A stretch of DNA of 64,000 nucleotides from NCBI GenBank assembly GCA_964016875.1, contig OZ024733.1, positions 2,027,484 through 2,091,483 on the forward strand, read 5' to 3'. Source of the stretch: Fallopia convolvulus (Eukaryota; Streptophyta; Magnoliopsida; Caryophyllales; Polygonaceae). The notes beneath the pieces were generated by a model. It saw only the letters and a program-made list of their open reading frames with translations. It was not told the origin of the DNA and made no database searches. Numbering within the stretch: the stretch's first letter is position 1; every line of letters starts with the position of its first letter. Shown here one piece after another: positions 1-10,595 of the stretch. Position numbers and translations under genes: made by a program.

Positions 1-241
1 GAAGTTTGTATTCGGCCTTGTAACTTGAAGGGAACTAAGCAATAAATAAAAGGGAAATCATTCGAAAATCCTCCAAGCGGAGGTAGAGGTTTGCTCACGC
101 GATTAGTTGATCGATGTGGGGTTACTCTATGAGGGAACTGTCTCAACTTGTTTTATTTACCTGCACGTTTACTTATTCTGCTGCGTGTGGGAACTGTCTG
201 ATACAGTTCACATAATCGTTTCTAACTAACCTTCGATCCAA
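1..241 (+). mobile_element. possible 3' end of a copia-like LTR
   Basis: The sequence resembles the R/U5 part of a plant Ty1/copia LTR: an 'aataaataaa' stretch, then 'gctcacgcgat' and a terminal 'ccaaca'. The partner LTR and any coding region would lie outside the window, so this is a weak call by general resemblance. No primer binding site follows, so if correct it would be a 3' LTR or solo LTR. Confidence 0.3.
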
Positions 242-1240
242 CAGTGTCTCATCTCTAACTTTTTTTTATTTCATCTAACATTTCTAGCATTGTGTTTTTA
301 AACTGCACCACAAAATTATGAAGAGTTCTAGACACGATAAGTTCTTCTTTACGTGTAACTGGTTTACAAGTTATTGTATCGTCCTCAACTTCATCATCAA
401 CATTATTTCCAAGGATAGTAGCCACAATTCTTTTAAGCTTTGGACCTTTGAACATATATCATTTTCACTCAAGTCATATAATAGGCTATAGACATCCATT
501 TTATTGCAATGGACATAATTTATTAGCTTTCATTAATACTATTTATAATGAATCAATGATTAGGTTTAATTCATTAATATGGTACATGAATTTTTCTAAA
601 ATATACAATGTTTTCATGTAATTAAAATTTAACTTCAATGAATATTAAAAAAATCTCTTTAAATTAATTTTATTAATTTATCTGTTAACTAATAACTCTA
701 TAAAATAACAAGAGGTTTGTTGCATATTGATAACTCTCTTCAGCTAAAAGATTATCAATTTAAACCTATAATGTTAAATTTATATATAAACAATTCACCT
801 TATACTACCTTTGTTCGGAAAAAGATTGTAAATTTTAGCCATAAAATTTTATAATAAAATAATTGTTGTCTTAGAGTTATATGTAAAAATTTGTTGATGA
901 GTTGTCAAATTTATTAGTGTAATTTTACCATATTGACTCTTTCTATGTAAATTTTATTTATCAACGACTATAATGAGGTGGGTAATTATTTGATCCATTT
1001 TTAGAAACACTTATACACCCTCCGTTCATTTCTAATTGTCATTTTAACATCAAAATCTTGTTCATAAAAACATGTCCTATTACATATTTTTGACAAAGTT
1101 TTCCCACTTTAATCCTTATATTTAATGACGATATAAAGTAAATTATTCCATTTCCATTTTCAATGCAAAAAATAAATATTTAATCAAAAGTATTTTGATA
1201 AAATTTAAAATTTTTGTAATATATGTATTTAACATTAATA
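242..1240. other. AT-rich intergenic stretch, no supported gene
   Basis: A 66-codon open frame lies on the minus strand (455 to 255) with an acidic middle and a helical C-terminus ending LDEIKKS. I do not recognise it and there is no gene structure around it. Around 808 ('ctacctttgttcgg') and 1018 ('caccctccgttcatttc') are short words like the ends of Stowaway-type MITEs, but no opposing inverted ends are visible. Nothing else is supportable. Confidence 0.4.
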
Positions 1241-1843
1241 GAAAAAAATCTACACTACTCTAAAAGAGCAGCAAATATTTTCAGCGCACTACTGTGGGCC
1301 ATTAATTGCAACTTACATACATTTTGATCCATGGCTCTCGTTTAAGGTCTTTTGTATACCTTTTCTTAATTATCCCTTTTCCTCCTCTGTTTCCACCTCT
1401 TGCTTTGATTTCTTTTGCGTCTCCCATTTCCACCTCCTACTTTGTTTCTCTCTTCTATTCTTATTTGTTCCTGACACATAATTTACTCTTGGTTTCTTTC
1501 TTATCTCTTCCTTCTTTCTCCCGCCTTTCAATTGTGGGTTTTTGCGTATTGATTTTGTGATGGATTTGATTTTTGTTTTTTTTGTTTTCAAGAACGCATC
1601 TAGGAGTTGTATCCAGATTTGGGTTTATTTTTCTAGGTTCGTTGACTTCATTTGATTGTTTTCGGCACTTTCTCAATTGCTTCTAATTCATTTTTTCACT
1701 TTTGGAAAGTGGTCGAAGGAGAGCTTGATGGTAGTTGGTGAGCGGTGCAACTAGAATTTGAAAAACAGATTCTTGTGAATTTATTCCATGCAACTAGGCA
1801 TGTATGTAGAATGTGAAATCCAACTTAAATTTATTAACTAGGT
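1241..1843 (+). other. pyrimidine-rich stretch resembling a plant promoter/5' UTR
   Basis: About 1360-1530 is strongly C+T rich on the plus strand (runs of tcttcc, ttctcccgcc), followed by a T-rich stretch typical of a plant 5' leader or leader intron. Open frames here (84, 73 and 71 codons) are low-complexity by-products of that composition. No coding exon can be traced before a TGTAACACCCC element begins at 1844. It could be the 5' end of a broken host gene or part of an LTR leader. Confidence 0.25.
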
Positions 1844-2634
1844 TGTAACACCCCGATTTTAAATACTAGAATGTCACTTGGTTGAGGACCTCACCTGGAT
1901 CCACTCAGGCTAACTTGACAACAATCTCACAATGTAGGACCTTCCAACAAAGACACGACGATAAAATTAAGAAAACATCCAACTTATTTAGTCTTTAAAA
2001 AAACTCAAAACTATGTATGCACCAGACAATTACAATAACCCAAGCCTAAACTGTAAACCAAAAACTTGTGCATTCATACGATTTTGTTACCAAACCCACA
2101 ACAAAGCCAAAACTACCGACTCTGTAAAATAACCCACATTCATCCTAAAGAAAAACTGTGTCCGATTTGGCTCACCATCACCATGGAGAAGATTCCTTGG
2201 AGCATTATTCAATCCAGAGTGATTACCTAAAAGAACAACAACACCCCAAAGGGTTAGCTAGCAATTCTAACACGCACCAAACGATAAACACAATATGTAA
2301 CGACAAAAATTAGTTTAATCAAATACATAATAATAGTATAGATAATATTAGTAGAGTAGTTCACATATAGTATTTTCACAAAACTAGACAAGTGCACAAC
2401 AACAGTTATAATCAAAAGAGGCCCATAATAATACTTAAAATCATACGATCCATAATAATATTAGCACATCATTTCTCTTTAGTATCACCTCAATCACTTT
2501 TCGCCTCAACAATAGTTCAATTACGATTCATCAACTCTAAATCAAATATATCATTTATCTAACTAGTATGACATCTTCCAGCCTTACATGGGGTAGTGGA
2601 CAACGGCCTCCATCGTTTTTCTAAACCACTCGCT
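1844..2634 (-). mobile_element. TGTAACACCCC-type LTR fragment (D1)
   Basis: Begins with TGTAACACCCC, a common terminus of plant LTR elements. About 520 bp of it (2044-2565) is similar to 33112-33697, seen as shared phrases such as 'cctaaaagaacaacaacac' and 'ttctaacacgcaccaaac'. It stops where the Tat LTR fragment begins near 2635. The minus-strand orientation is inferred from the terminus. No open frame of note. Confidence 0.45.
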
Positions 2635-3089
2635 TTTGCATTAATTTGAGTTTTGCATAAAAAAGTGCAACGTTAATTAATCACAGTAACGAACTTTTAC
2701 ATATGCGCGTATGTAAAGGAGTAAAGGATCCTATAATATTCGCTCATGGATGTGCAAATATATGAATATACGAATATACAAATATACGAATGCTCTAAGG
2801 GGACCCGTCGACTAATCCGCAGGGCCACTTCGAATAGGTCGTAGAGTACTTGAGTCTTAGTTGCGATGCTATCGAACGCAACTAACATTCATGTGGGGCA
2901 TTTGTGAGCGGATAAAATTTAATAATTACATATTTTTCGCTAAAAATGTATTTTTATTTATTATGTCATCTTTTACTTTAAATATGATATTTTATGGTAA
3001 TGAAATCGCAATATTGGAAGATTCTATCTTAGTCGAAAGATAGAATTTTTGCTTGGATTAGGGAACAAGAATTCCCTTGTTGGGCCTTG
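2635..3089 (+). repeat. 5' LTR of Tat-type element C, left part
   Basis: Matches the 3' LTR copy at 32445-32970: both have 'ttgcattaNtttgag', the block 'ctaaggggacc(c/t)gtcgactaatcc', 'cttgagtcttagttgcga' and 'gtcgaaagatag'. The copies differ at many positions and in the length of an 8-bp (CGAATATA) array, so the element is old. It is interrupted at 3090 by a TGTAACACCCC element and resumes near 16146. Confidence 0.65.
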
Positions 3090-3817
3090 TGTAACACCCC
3101 TATTTTGTAACGCTGGATATTACCACCAGTGACCTCGGATTTCACCGTCCAAAGTCACTCAAGGCTTCAAATAATTTAATGAGACAAAATTTAAAGAAGA
3201 AATGACTAAAAGTGGATTTTTATTCATTGATAAGAACATTCGTTCGTTACATTGAGAGTCGTTTTACAAATGATTTTGCAGAGGAAAATAAAGCCCATAT
3301 AAAAAGGGTTAAAAAGGCGTATTTAAAAATACAAGTATGTTTCTGCAAGACAACTCATATGATGATGATTTGCTTGGTTAAAATAGAAGAGTTGGTGCAC
3401 TATCTTCCGAATGCTTTGCTCTTTGAAAATTGCTTCCTTCCTTAAAAGTCGTCTTGCCATGATCTTCTATCCTTGCATAACTCTTCTCGAGCCTTCTAGA
3501 CTTTATCTTCAAAACTTCGATGTGAATTTCCTAGAATTTGGCATTTGTCGCAAAGGGCAAAAAATACCAGGCAAAATGCAGTAATAATGGAATTAGTCTA
3601 AGGAGACTAAGCAAGTGAGAATGGAAATTGTCAAGGGTAGTAAGGTAATTTAAGTTATTCAAGAGAGATTATCGGGAAGTGTTTGAGAAGTAGAAACTTT
3701 ATGTGGAGCTTTGAAGACGGAAATGAGTAAATATCGAGATGAGAAACTCTTAAACCGAAAGGAAGAACTACGAGATTGTAGAACTTCATAGAGTAAGAAG
3801 TATGTTGGGAACGTTAT
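3090..3817 (-). mobile_element. solo-LTR-like element D2, left arm (interrupted by A)
   Basis: Starts TGTAACACCCC directly after Tat LTR sequence and continues to the insertion site of element A at 3817. Its right arm is 14722 to about 16145. Orientation on the minus strand is inferred: read in reverse, the right arm looks like an LTR leader (C+T rich followed by 'accctagttttgg'). No internal coding region is visible, so a solo LTR of about 2.1 kb is the simplest reading. The right boundary and target duplication could not be fixed, and a second TGTAATATCCC start at 15650 may mark a nested element. Confidence 0.45.
3813..3817. repeat. target site duplication of element A (left), GTTAT
   Basis: GTTAT immediately precedes the TG of the 5' LTR and is repeated at 14717-14721 immediately after the CA of the 3' LTR. 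A 5-bp duplication is standard for Ty3-type integrases. It shows that A is an undisturbed insertion. Confidence 0.95.
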
Positions 3818-4276
3818 TGATGTCTCTCTATTTGGTGGTGTTTTCATATGTGATTTCCTTTGTAAATATGTTTCTTTTTCCCCTTTTCTTGTGCGTTTTG
3901 TTCCTTTTTAGCTTAGTTCCCGTATTTCTATGAGATTCGGAGACTACGCACATTTTATGTGTTTTGTAGGTAATCTGGCATGAATCAAGGATCGATTTGA
4001 AGGAGGGTCGAGACATGGAGCGAGGCCCGAGCAAAGGAGGAAAGAGAGGAGCAAGCCATGAAGAAGAACAAGAGGAAAGCCAACAAGAAGAAGGTGGAAC
4101 GAGGTTCGGACCGAGTTGCAACCAACATCGGGCCCGACTTTGAAGTCTCCAACCTCGGACCGAGTTGCCCAGTAACTCGGGCCCGAGGTCCTCCGTGTCG
4201 GTCCGAGTCGGTCACTGGACTACTTGGGCTCCAAGGCACGAAATTGTGAACTTCCACTTTTGCCCCTCATCTAATC

Positions 4277-4283
4277 TATAAAA
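4277..4283 (+). promoter_or_regulatory. TATA box of element A LTR
   Basis: TATAAAA in the context ctaatcTATAAAAGG is the only strong TATA box in the LTR. Expected transcription start is 25-35 bp downstream, at or inside the tandem repeat at 4300. The 3' LTR has the same box at 13719-13725. Confidence 0.65.
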
Positions 4284-4299
4284 GGCCCTCTTGTCTTCT

Positions 4300-4386
4300 A
4301 CAAAAAGGGGGGTTCTCTCACACAAAAAGGGGGGTTCTCTCACACAAAAAGGAGGTTCCCTCTCACACACACAAAAAGGGGGTTCC
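4300..4386 (+). repeat. tandem repeat at the presumed RNA start of element A
   Basis: Four imperfect copies of a roughly 22-bp unit, ACAAAAAGGGGGGTTCTCTC, lie 20-100 bp downstream of the TATA box. If transcription starts about 30 bp after TATA, the array forms the 5' end of the genomic RNA (R region). An identical array lies at 13742-13828 in the 3' LTR. Confidence 0.75.
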
Positions 4387-5280
4387 AAGGGAGCCAAGAG
4401 GATTCTTGGAGAGCAAGGAGGAAGGAGAGGAGAAGGAAGAGAGAGAGAATCGGCCAAGGGAGGAAGTCTTGATAGGTTTTGTTGGTAGATTTGCTTTGAT
4501 TTGCTTTGTTCTTGTGGATTTGAAAACCCTTGATTTGAATTTGTGGATTGCTTTGGATTTGAATGAAACTTCGCTTTGTTTTGAGATTGATTATGATGAT
4601 TGCTTTCCCTTTTGATTTGATTGCTTTCTTTGCTTGTCACATGGAGTAGATCTCCTTGATCTTGGGTTATGGGGGAAAACCCTAGCTAGGTTTAGGCTAG
4701 AAACCCCAATTCCATAGCCTTGAGTGTTTGATCTAAGGAACCCACTCTACATAGAGCTACAATTCCTTGCGAAAGTTGGGAATCAAGGCTTGAGATTGGC
4801 AAAGTAGCGAAAGTGAACATGTGTCAATCTCAAGACCTTGCTTCGAGGGGGATTTCCCCAATGATCGATGTGTAGAAGTGGTTGGAACGAGGGCGAAAGC
4901 ACTCGATCCTAGTCCGATCATCACTCATTGCTTGAATTGGGGTGGATGAGCCTTAATCTACTAGAGAAGGAACCCAAAAGCCCAAGATCTACTTTTAATC
5001 TTTGAAGTTCGACAAACCCAGCTACCTCGGGCCCGACTTACCCTACGTCGGTCCCGACTTCCTCTTGTCGCCAACATCGGGCCCGACGTGACCTCTGTGT
5101 CGGTCCCGACTGTTCTCTTTGTTTTCCTTTGTTTTAAGCTCTCTTTTCCAGCTTCCTAGTGTCTAGGCACATCAATCGAGTAGACTTCCCGAGTGTTCGA
5201 CACCCACCACGTGCTACAACGGGGTCGGGTTATAAATTGTATCTCTAGACCCTCGCACACCGTGAGAGCGATCAAAAGAT

Positions 5281-5298
5281 TGGCGCCGTTGCCGGGGA
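5281..5298 (+). other. primer binding site, tRNA-Asp
   Basis: TGGCGCCGTTGCCGGGGA begins 6 bases after the 5' LTR. It is complementary over 18 nt to the 3' end (with CCA) of plant tRNA-Asp(GUC) as I know it. This primer choice is typical of Athila elements and separates them from most other Ty3 clades. Confidence 0.9.
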
Positions 5299-5426
5299 AG
5301 TCTAAGTGCATTGAGTGCCAATTTGGTGAGTTTCTTGTGTTTTGGTAGTGATTTGGGTGAGGGAATAGCCCAAACCCTTTGTTTGTTTTTGATTTGTTTT
5401 GGTTTGTGTTTTTGTTTCATAGGTGT

Positions 5427-8396
5427 ATGCTAGCTCGTTCCTCCCGAGGAACACTTGAGCTTGAGTTTGTGAGTGATCCGGAAAGTATTCTCAAGGAAGC
5501 CCGAAGAAGGAAAAGGATGGCGAATCAAGCTCTCCATGTTGATGAGGAGTTGGCTCAACTTAGGGCTGAAATGGCTAGATTGCAACTTGAGAGGGACAAT
5601 CAAGAGGAGGTGGCAAGAAGAGAACGGGAGCAACGGATGAGAGCCGAGGCTCAACTCAACGCTCTACCCCGGAATGCACGCCAATACATGCATCCGGAGT
5701 TGAGGGTACCCGAGCCGGCTATTGTGCTTCCCGAGGTTGCCAAGAATTTTGAGATCAAGACGCAATTCATCTCCCTCATCAAGCGTGATCAATTCGAGGG
5801 CCGTCCACATGAGTGTCCCATAGAGCATGTTAAACGATTTGTGGATATGTGTGAGACGATCTCCATCGACGAGGAGACATTGGAGTATGTGCTTCTAAAG
5901 GCGTTCAAATGGTCACTTGGGGGCAAGGCCACACATTGGCTCGAGAGCCAAGCTCCTAGGTCAATCACAACTTGGAAGACACTCTATGACGCTTTCTTGA
6001 TGAAGTTCTTCCCGCCCTCAAAGACAACCGAGTTAAGAAGGAAGATTGCAAGCTTTCAACAAGGTCCGAATGAGCCCCTCTTCGAAGCATGGGACCGTTT
6101 CAAGGAGATGTTGCGCCAATGTCCTACTCATGGCCAACAACCATATGTACTTCAAGACATCTTTTTCCAAGGCATCAATCCGGTAACGAAGGACAAGCTC
6201 AATCTCCACACCGATTGTGGGTTCATAGACTTGACACCGGATCAAGCTTGGGAGCTACTTGACAAGCTATCCGATTATGAGGCCATGTATGGGGTGAGTC
6301 AAGCTAGCAAGGAGGTGAAAGTTCAAGGTGAAGGTGCAAGGAAGTTATATGATCCAAAGGGAGAAGACATTGATAGGGATGTGAAGCTCCAATTCCTTGA
6401 AGGTGAAGTGAGCAAGCTTAAGAGGCAAGTCCACTACTACAAGCAAAATGCTAGAGCTTGTGAGGAGTGTGGATCCTTTGCACATGCTACACAAGTTTGT
6501 CTGAATGAGAGCCAAGTACGCTTGGCCGAGCGAATTGAGGAGGCAAACTATGTTCGAGGAAATTTCGGTGGAAGAGGCAATTTCAACAATGGTGGCAATG
6601 GCCGGTGGAACAACGGTCAAGCTCAAGGGTACAACAACAACTTCAACCAAAACGAGCCAAGGGCGCCACCACCACCATATAGACCACCGGGATTCAATGA
6701 GTTACAAACATTTGCTCAAGAGATGAGAGATGGGTTCAAGGAGATGAGGACCCAGTTCAATGAGTTTGGTGCATGGAGGAGGCAAGTCGACAATCAATTT
6801 GCTCAAATTGCAACTCAAGCCCCGAGAGAGAATGGAAGACTTCCGGGCCGACCCGAGGAGAATCCTCGAGCTCAAAACAATCAAAATGAAGTCCGGGCAA
6901 TTGGATTGAGAAGTGGCCGAAACCTACCCGAGCCACACGTGCCTAAGAAGAATGAAGAGAGTCGGACCAACTTACCCAGCAAGTCGGGTCCGACATTCCC
7001 CGAAGTCGACCCAGCAAGAAGACCGACTCCTTCACCACGGACCGAGGTCGAGAGCAACTCGGGACCGACGTACACAGACCTCGATCCAACTCCTCTGCCT
7101 CGGACCGAGAGTCACAACATCGGGCCCGACATGGTGCCCAAGTCGGTCCAACCAGGAAATGTTGCAAGTGAAGTAGGGAAGTCCAAGGAAGTTGGTCCAA
7201 GCAAGATTCAAGGTGCAACGATTCTTCCATATCCCTCAAAGAAGCCGAAAGATGTTGTTGAGAACAAGTTCAAGAGGTTTCTCAAACTCTTGCAAGGCTT
7301 GAACATCTCTATCCCGTTCACCGATGCATTGAGTGAGATGCCATCTTATGCCAAGTTTTTAAAGGAGATTTTGAGCAAGAAGAGGTCCATAGTTGAAATG
7401 CAAGATGAGGTCAAGACCTTGGAGTTACCGCAAAAGCTAGGAGATCCCGGTCGTTTTGCTATAACCATTGGTGTGGGGTCTCAAAATTTCCAAGCCTTAT
7501 GTGACCTTGGGGCAAGTGTTTCGGTGATGCCCGCTAGCATTTGGAGAAGAGCAAATTTGGGTGAAATGGAGCCGGCCGATATGTCCCTAACTATGGCCGA
7601 CGGTTCCATCATCAAGGCTAAGGGAATATTGGATGACGTTCCGGTGCGAGTTGGAAAGTACTTTGTCCCCGATGATTTCGTGATCTTGGACATGCATGAG
7701 GATCCCTTGGTCCCAATAATCTTAGGAAGACCATTCTTAGCTACGGCGGGGGCAAGGTTTGATGTCAAAAACAGCAAGGTTTCCTTTGAGATTGGTGAAG
7801 AAAAGGTCGATTTTCACTTCAACAAGGCCTGGAATGAGCCGGACGCCTTGGCTATCCTCAAACTTGAAGAGAGTGCTAAGAGAAAAGGTGAAGAAGTGGA
7901 AGTTGCTAGAGAGGTCGTTGTGTTGAGAAGTGATGAAGGGTTCAATAAACAAATACAAGCAAGGGAGTTGTTGGAGCAAATTGAGGATCAAGATGAGTCA
8001 AGGATCAATGCTAGCCCAAGGAGAAATGAAGAGTATCCTTACTTATATCCTTTTGATGTTGGTGATGACCACAATTCTTCCCAAACTTTTGATTCCTACA
8101 TTTGTTTAAGTGATTTGAAAGATGACTTAGGAGACTCCTACATTTGCCTTAGTGACTTGAAAGATGAATTGGTAGAATCTCCTAGGAATTCTTTGGATAA
8201 CTTTGGTGTAGGAAAAGAGGAACATGATGGAGCAAGTAAGGAGAAGAAATCTCATCCGTTGGAGGAGTATGATGAGAGAGGCCCGAGACCGGATAGCCAT
8301 GCCTATATAGACCATCGTTGGTGGTTTTATGGGTATGAAGGCAATGGGAATGGGCATAACAATGGCGAGCAATTCACCGTGTTTCACCCGCCATAA
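5427..8396 (+). CDS. gag-pro: element A Gag-protease polyprotein
   Basis: Intact frame of 989 codons from ATG 5427. The frame is open from 5379, but the upstream part is hydrophobic and lies before a likely splice acceptor (CATAG|GTGT, AG at 5421-5422), so I prefer 5427. Counting from 5379: a charged coiled-coil region at about residues 45-95, a retrotransposon Gag domain at about 130-305 (WSLGGKATHWL, then FFPPSKTTELRRKI), and a CCHC zinc knuckle at 361-374 (CX2CX4HX4C). A Pro/Ser linker at 525-600 is encoded by the palindromic word, and an aspartic protease follows with DLGAS at 709-713 and ILGRPFL at 781-787. DLGAS in place of DT/SGA is usual for this lineage. Near the C-terminus a 13-residue unit, DSYICLSDLKD, is tandemly duplicated. 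The frame ends where RT would begin in an autonomous relative. Confidence 0.92.
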   Translation: MLARSSRGTLELEFVSDPESILKEARRRKRMANQALHVDEELAQLRAEMARLQLERDNQEEVARREREQRMRAEAQLNALPRNARQYMHPELRVPEPAIVLPEVAKNFEIKTQFISLIKRDQFEGRPHECPIEHVKRFVDMCETISIDEETLEYVLLKAFKWSLGGKATHWLESQAPRSITTWKTLYDAFLMKFFPPSKTTELRRKIASFQQGPNEPLFEAWDRFKEMLRQCPTHGQQPYVLQDIFFQGINPVTKDKLNLHTDCGFIDLTPDQAWELLDKLSDYEAMYGVSQASKEVKVQGEGARKLYDPKGEDIDRDVKLQFLEGEVSKLKRQVHYYKQNARACEECGSFAHATQVCLNESQVRLAERIEEANYVRGNFGGRGNFNNGGNGRWNNGQAQGYNNNFNQNEPRAPPPPYRPPGFNELQTFAQEMRDGFKEMRTQFNEFGAWRRQVDNQFAQIATQAPRENGRLPGRPEENPRAQNNQNEVRAIGLRSGRNLPEPHVPKKNEESRTNLPSKSGPTFPEVDPARRPTPSPRTEVESNSGPTYTDLDPTPLPRTESHNIGPDMVPKSVQPGNVASEVGKSKEVGPSKIQGATILPYPSKKPKDVVENKFKRFLKLLQGLNISIPFTDALSEMPSYAKFLKEILSKKRSIVEMQDEVKTLELPQKLGDPGRFAITIGVGSQNFQALCDLGASVSVMPASIWRRANLGEMEPADMSLTMADGSIIKAKGILDDVPVRVGKYFVPDDFVILDMHEDPLVPIILGRPFLATAGARFDVKNSKVSFEIGEEKVDFHFNKAWNEPDALAILKLEESAKRKGEEVEVAREVVVLRSDEGFNKQIQARELLEQIEDQDESRINASPRRNEEYPYLYPFDVGDDHNSSQTFDSYICLSDLKDDLGDSYICLSDLKDELVESPRNSLDNFGVGKEEHDGASKEKKSHPLEEYDERGPRPDSHAYIDHRWWFYGYEGNGNGHNNGEQFTVFHPP

Positions 8397-8435
8397 GGTT
8401 GAGGTTAGGAAGTCAAGCTAGTGACTCTAAACGAG

Positions 8436-8458
8436 CGCTTCTCGGGAGGCAACCCGAG
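8436..8458 (+). other. conserved hairpin after gag-pro
   Basis: AGCGCTT is followed by stem CTCGGG (8441-8446), loop AGGCAA and stem CCCGAG (8453-8458), 40-60 bases after the gag-pro stop. The equivalent position in B (25654-25678) keeps AGCGCTTCTCG and the loop but has an A-C mismatch in the stem. Similar GCGCTT-hairpin sequences occur after pol in other plant Athila/Tat elements as I recall them. Function unknown; a role in ORF2 expression is a guess. Confidence 0.6.
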
Positions 8459-9721
8459 CTAGTAGCTTTCTTTTCGTAATTTTAGTTTGATTTTTCTTAG
8501 TTTAGCCTAGCTTTTCCCTAACCAATCTCTATCTAGTGTTTTGTGGATTTATGGTGTCGTGCATTCTTCAAAGTTGTGTAGGATTTGAGGTGAAATATTT
8601 AAATGGAAATATGGGAAAGAAGTTGCAAGAGGATGGAGTAAAATTGGTGACCCGAATACTCCCACATCGAGCCCAGGTAAGTCGGGCCCGACATAGGGAC
8701 GTCGGTCCATGAAGTCGGTCCAACTCGATTTGACTAGTTGGAATGCCAATTTTGCCCTTGACCTAATTTGTCCTTTTCCCCCATTAAATACTATCCCCCA
8801 CCTACCTATCATCTTCATATCAACCACCATTCCCAAAATACAACCCCTCTCCCTCAAAAATTCTCAAAGTCGGCCGCCCCCTCCCCTTCCATACTCGATC
8901 CACACACTTCCCTTCTTCATCTCGATCCAACCATAAAAAGACCTCCCTAACCCGATTCCAAATAGAAATTTCGAGTTCAATCTCGTTCTTCATCCCCCAT
9001 CTAGATCTAGATCTAGGAAATTTGAGTTCTAAGTTGCTTATTTGTTTAAAAGTTCAATACTCTTCGAATCCGGTATGTGTTACTCCATCTCTACTTATTT
9101 CTTTGAAAATTTTGTGCTTTCATTGCGTAGATTGAGTAATGCCATGTTTGATTGAGAGCTTGAGCTTGGGCATCAATGGTGGATTTGCATGATTTGTGAA
9201 ATTGAGCTTTAAAGTTGTTTATGCATGCTTAGATCCATTTAGAACTTCGATTAGGGATGTTTGATGATTGAATTTGAAATTTAAGTGCATGATAGAGTGA
9301 TTTGGGTTGATTTAAGGCTAGAAGTCGAAGCATGAACTAGGTCGAGATCGACGTGCCCAGGAAAGTCGGGCCCGAGTTGTGGAAGTCGGTCCATCAAGTC
9401 GGGCCGAGGTTGAGGATGTGTCGGGCCCGACATAGGTTGGAAGTCGATCCATGTTGTTTTTGCCCTCTTCTTGTGATATCATGTGGATTCATGTGTTTCA
9501 TTGTTGGCTATAGCCTAATCATGATGTAGTATGATCATTTGCTTAGCCATAGTTAGAAGATATCCATGATGATTCATGTTGGATTGTGATGCATGTGTGT
9601 TTAGAGACTAAGTATGAAGTTCCCTTGTGTTGATGTGTTGTTGTGTGTTGATGAGTGCTTTTGTTGAGTTGTATGGAGTTTATCTTGGACCCTTTTGTTT
9701 GGTTGGATGTGTGTAGGTACC
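8459..9721 (+). other. non-coding spacer in place of pol; leader of ORF2
   Basis: About 1.26 kb with no coding signature. It holds three exact palindromic words (8682, 9366, 9421) with GTCGGTCC companions, a C-rich stretch at 8765-8960 resembling a 5' leader, and a T-rich run before TGTAG|GTACC (AG at 9715-9716), a good splice acceptor just upstream of the ORF2 ATG. Small open frames at 8709-8950 are composition artefacts. Confidence 0.6.
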
Positions 9722-10591
9722 ATGGAGACTAGAGCTTCATCATCTCATGCGGAAAGGCCGAGGAAGAAGTCCAAGAAGTCAAGGAAAGAGCCAAAGTTGG
9801 ATGATGTCTACTTGGAGGATGATGAGCAAGTTGAGAGTTATGCAAGGTATATGGCGCTTGAGCATCACACAAGGTGGCTTGATTGGGACGCCGTGAGGAA
9901 GATGGACATGGATCAAGCTCTTCCAAGGTGCTACTCCCATATCGGTCTCAATGGAATGCTAAGGTGGGACAACACCCACTATCCCGCCCTCACCTCGGAA
10001 TTCATGGCCACTTTTGAATGCACTTATGATAATGTGGAGGATGAGGAAGGGGCGATCACTTTCCAATTGGGCAATGAGGACCACAATCTCTCTCTTAGGG
10101 ACTTGGCTACCTACTTCAGGTTTCCATGCCCAAGAGAAGAGACCGGCGTCGACAATGAGAAGGTGAACCAAGTGTGGCGTCATGTGGCCGGGAAGAGCGA
10201 GATGAGAAAGGGCGCCTCCACAACCGAGATTGCTAGCCCTCTTTTTCGGGTCATGGTGCGAGTTTTGGGGTGTGCAATCTATGCTCGTCATGAGTTGAGC
10301 AAGCCGATGAAGGAGGAGATCATGTTGCTCCATGAGATGCTCTTCAACACCGAGAAGCCCATGAACCTTGCATGGGAGTGGGTCAAGATGGTGCGAGACT
10401 TCCAAAGCTCCTCTTGGATCTACTTCGGTGGGATGATAGCAAGGCTCGCCATGCGTCTAGGAGTTGATTTTGACAAGTATTCTCCGGCTCCGAATGGTGT
10501 CGAGTTCATGAACATGAAGTATTTCAAGAAGGCCAACATCATCAAGGAGAAGCTCTACATGATTTCCTTGGCCCCTCACTCAAACTTATGA
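9722..10591 (+). CDS. Athila-type second ORF, N-terminal part (frameshifted)
   Basis: Starts at ATG 9722 in a strong context (accATGG), 5 bases after a likely splice acceptor. The N-terminus is lysine-rich (RPRKKSKKSRKEPK), then comes a domain with HYPALTSEFMATFE and ITFQLGNEDHNLSLRDLA. The same layout is seen in element B at 27333-28769 (YPALTSEFLATFE, MTFQLGNKPRRWTL), which places both in the plant 'Athila ORF1 / putative plant transposon protein' family. The ORF sits where env-like genes occur in Athila elements. Its biochemical role is unknown. It terminates early at 10589-10591 by a one-base frame change; the protein continues in another frame from about 10587. Confidence 0.8.
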   Translation: METRASSSHAERPRKKSKKSRKEPKLDDVYLEDDEQVESYARYMALEHHTRWLDWDAVRKMDMDQALPRCYSHIGLNGMLRWDNTHYPALTSEFMATFECTYDNVEDEEGAITFQLGNEDHNLSLRDLATYFRFPCPREETGVDNEKVNQVWRHVAGKSEMRKGASTTEIASPLFRVMVRVLGCAIYARHELSKPMKEEIMLLHEMLFNTEKPMNLAWEWVKMVRDFQSSSWIYFGGMIARLAMRLGVDFDKYSPAPNGVEFMNMKYFKKANIIKEKLYMISLAPHSNL

Positions 10592-10595
10592 TGGT

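Larger units (their letters stand above)
3818..5274 (+). repeat. element A 5' LTR
   Basis: 1457 bp, starts TGATGTCTC and ends GCGATCA. Every line compared with 13260-14716 (offset 9442) agrees. It contains a TATA box at 4277, a tandem repeat just downstream, and four copies of the palindrome TCGGGCCCGA (4128, 4177, 5027, 5077). A putative splice acceptor (TGTAG|GTAA) lies at 3968. Short open frames inside the LTR (up to 142 codons) have no recognisable product. Confidence 0.95.

Noticed and set aside
460..1240. Stowaway MITEs
   Set aside because: Only single CTCCGTTC-like words are seen; no inverted partner or TA duplication could be paired.
3828..4640. Several open frames of 63-142 codons inside A's LTR
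   Set aside because: They overlap each other on both strands, contain the palindromic and tandem repeats, and recur only because the LTR is duplicated at 13270-14082.
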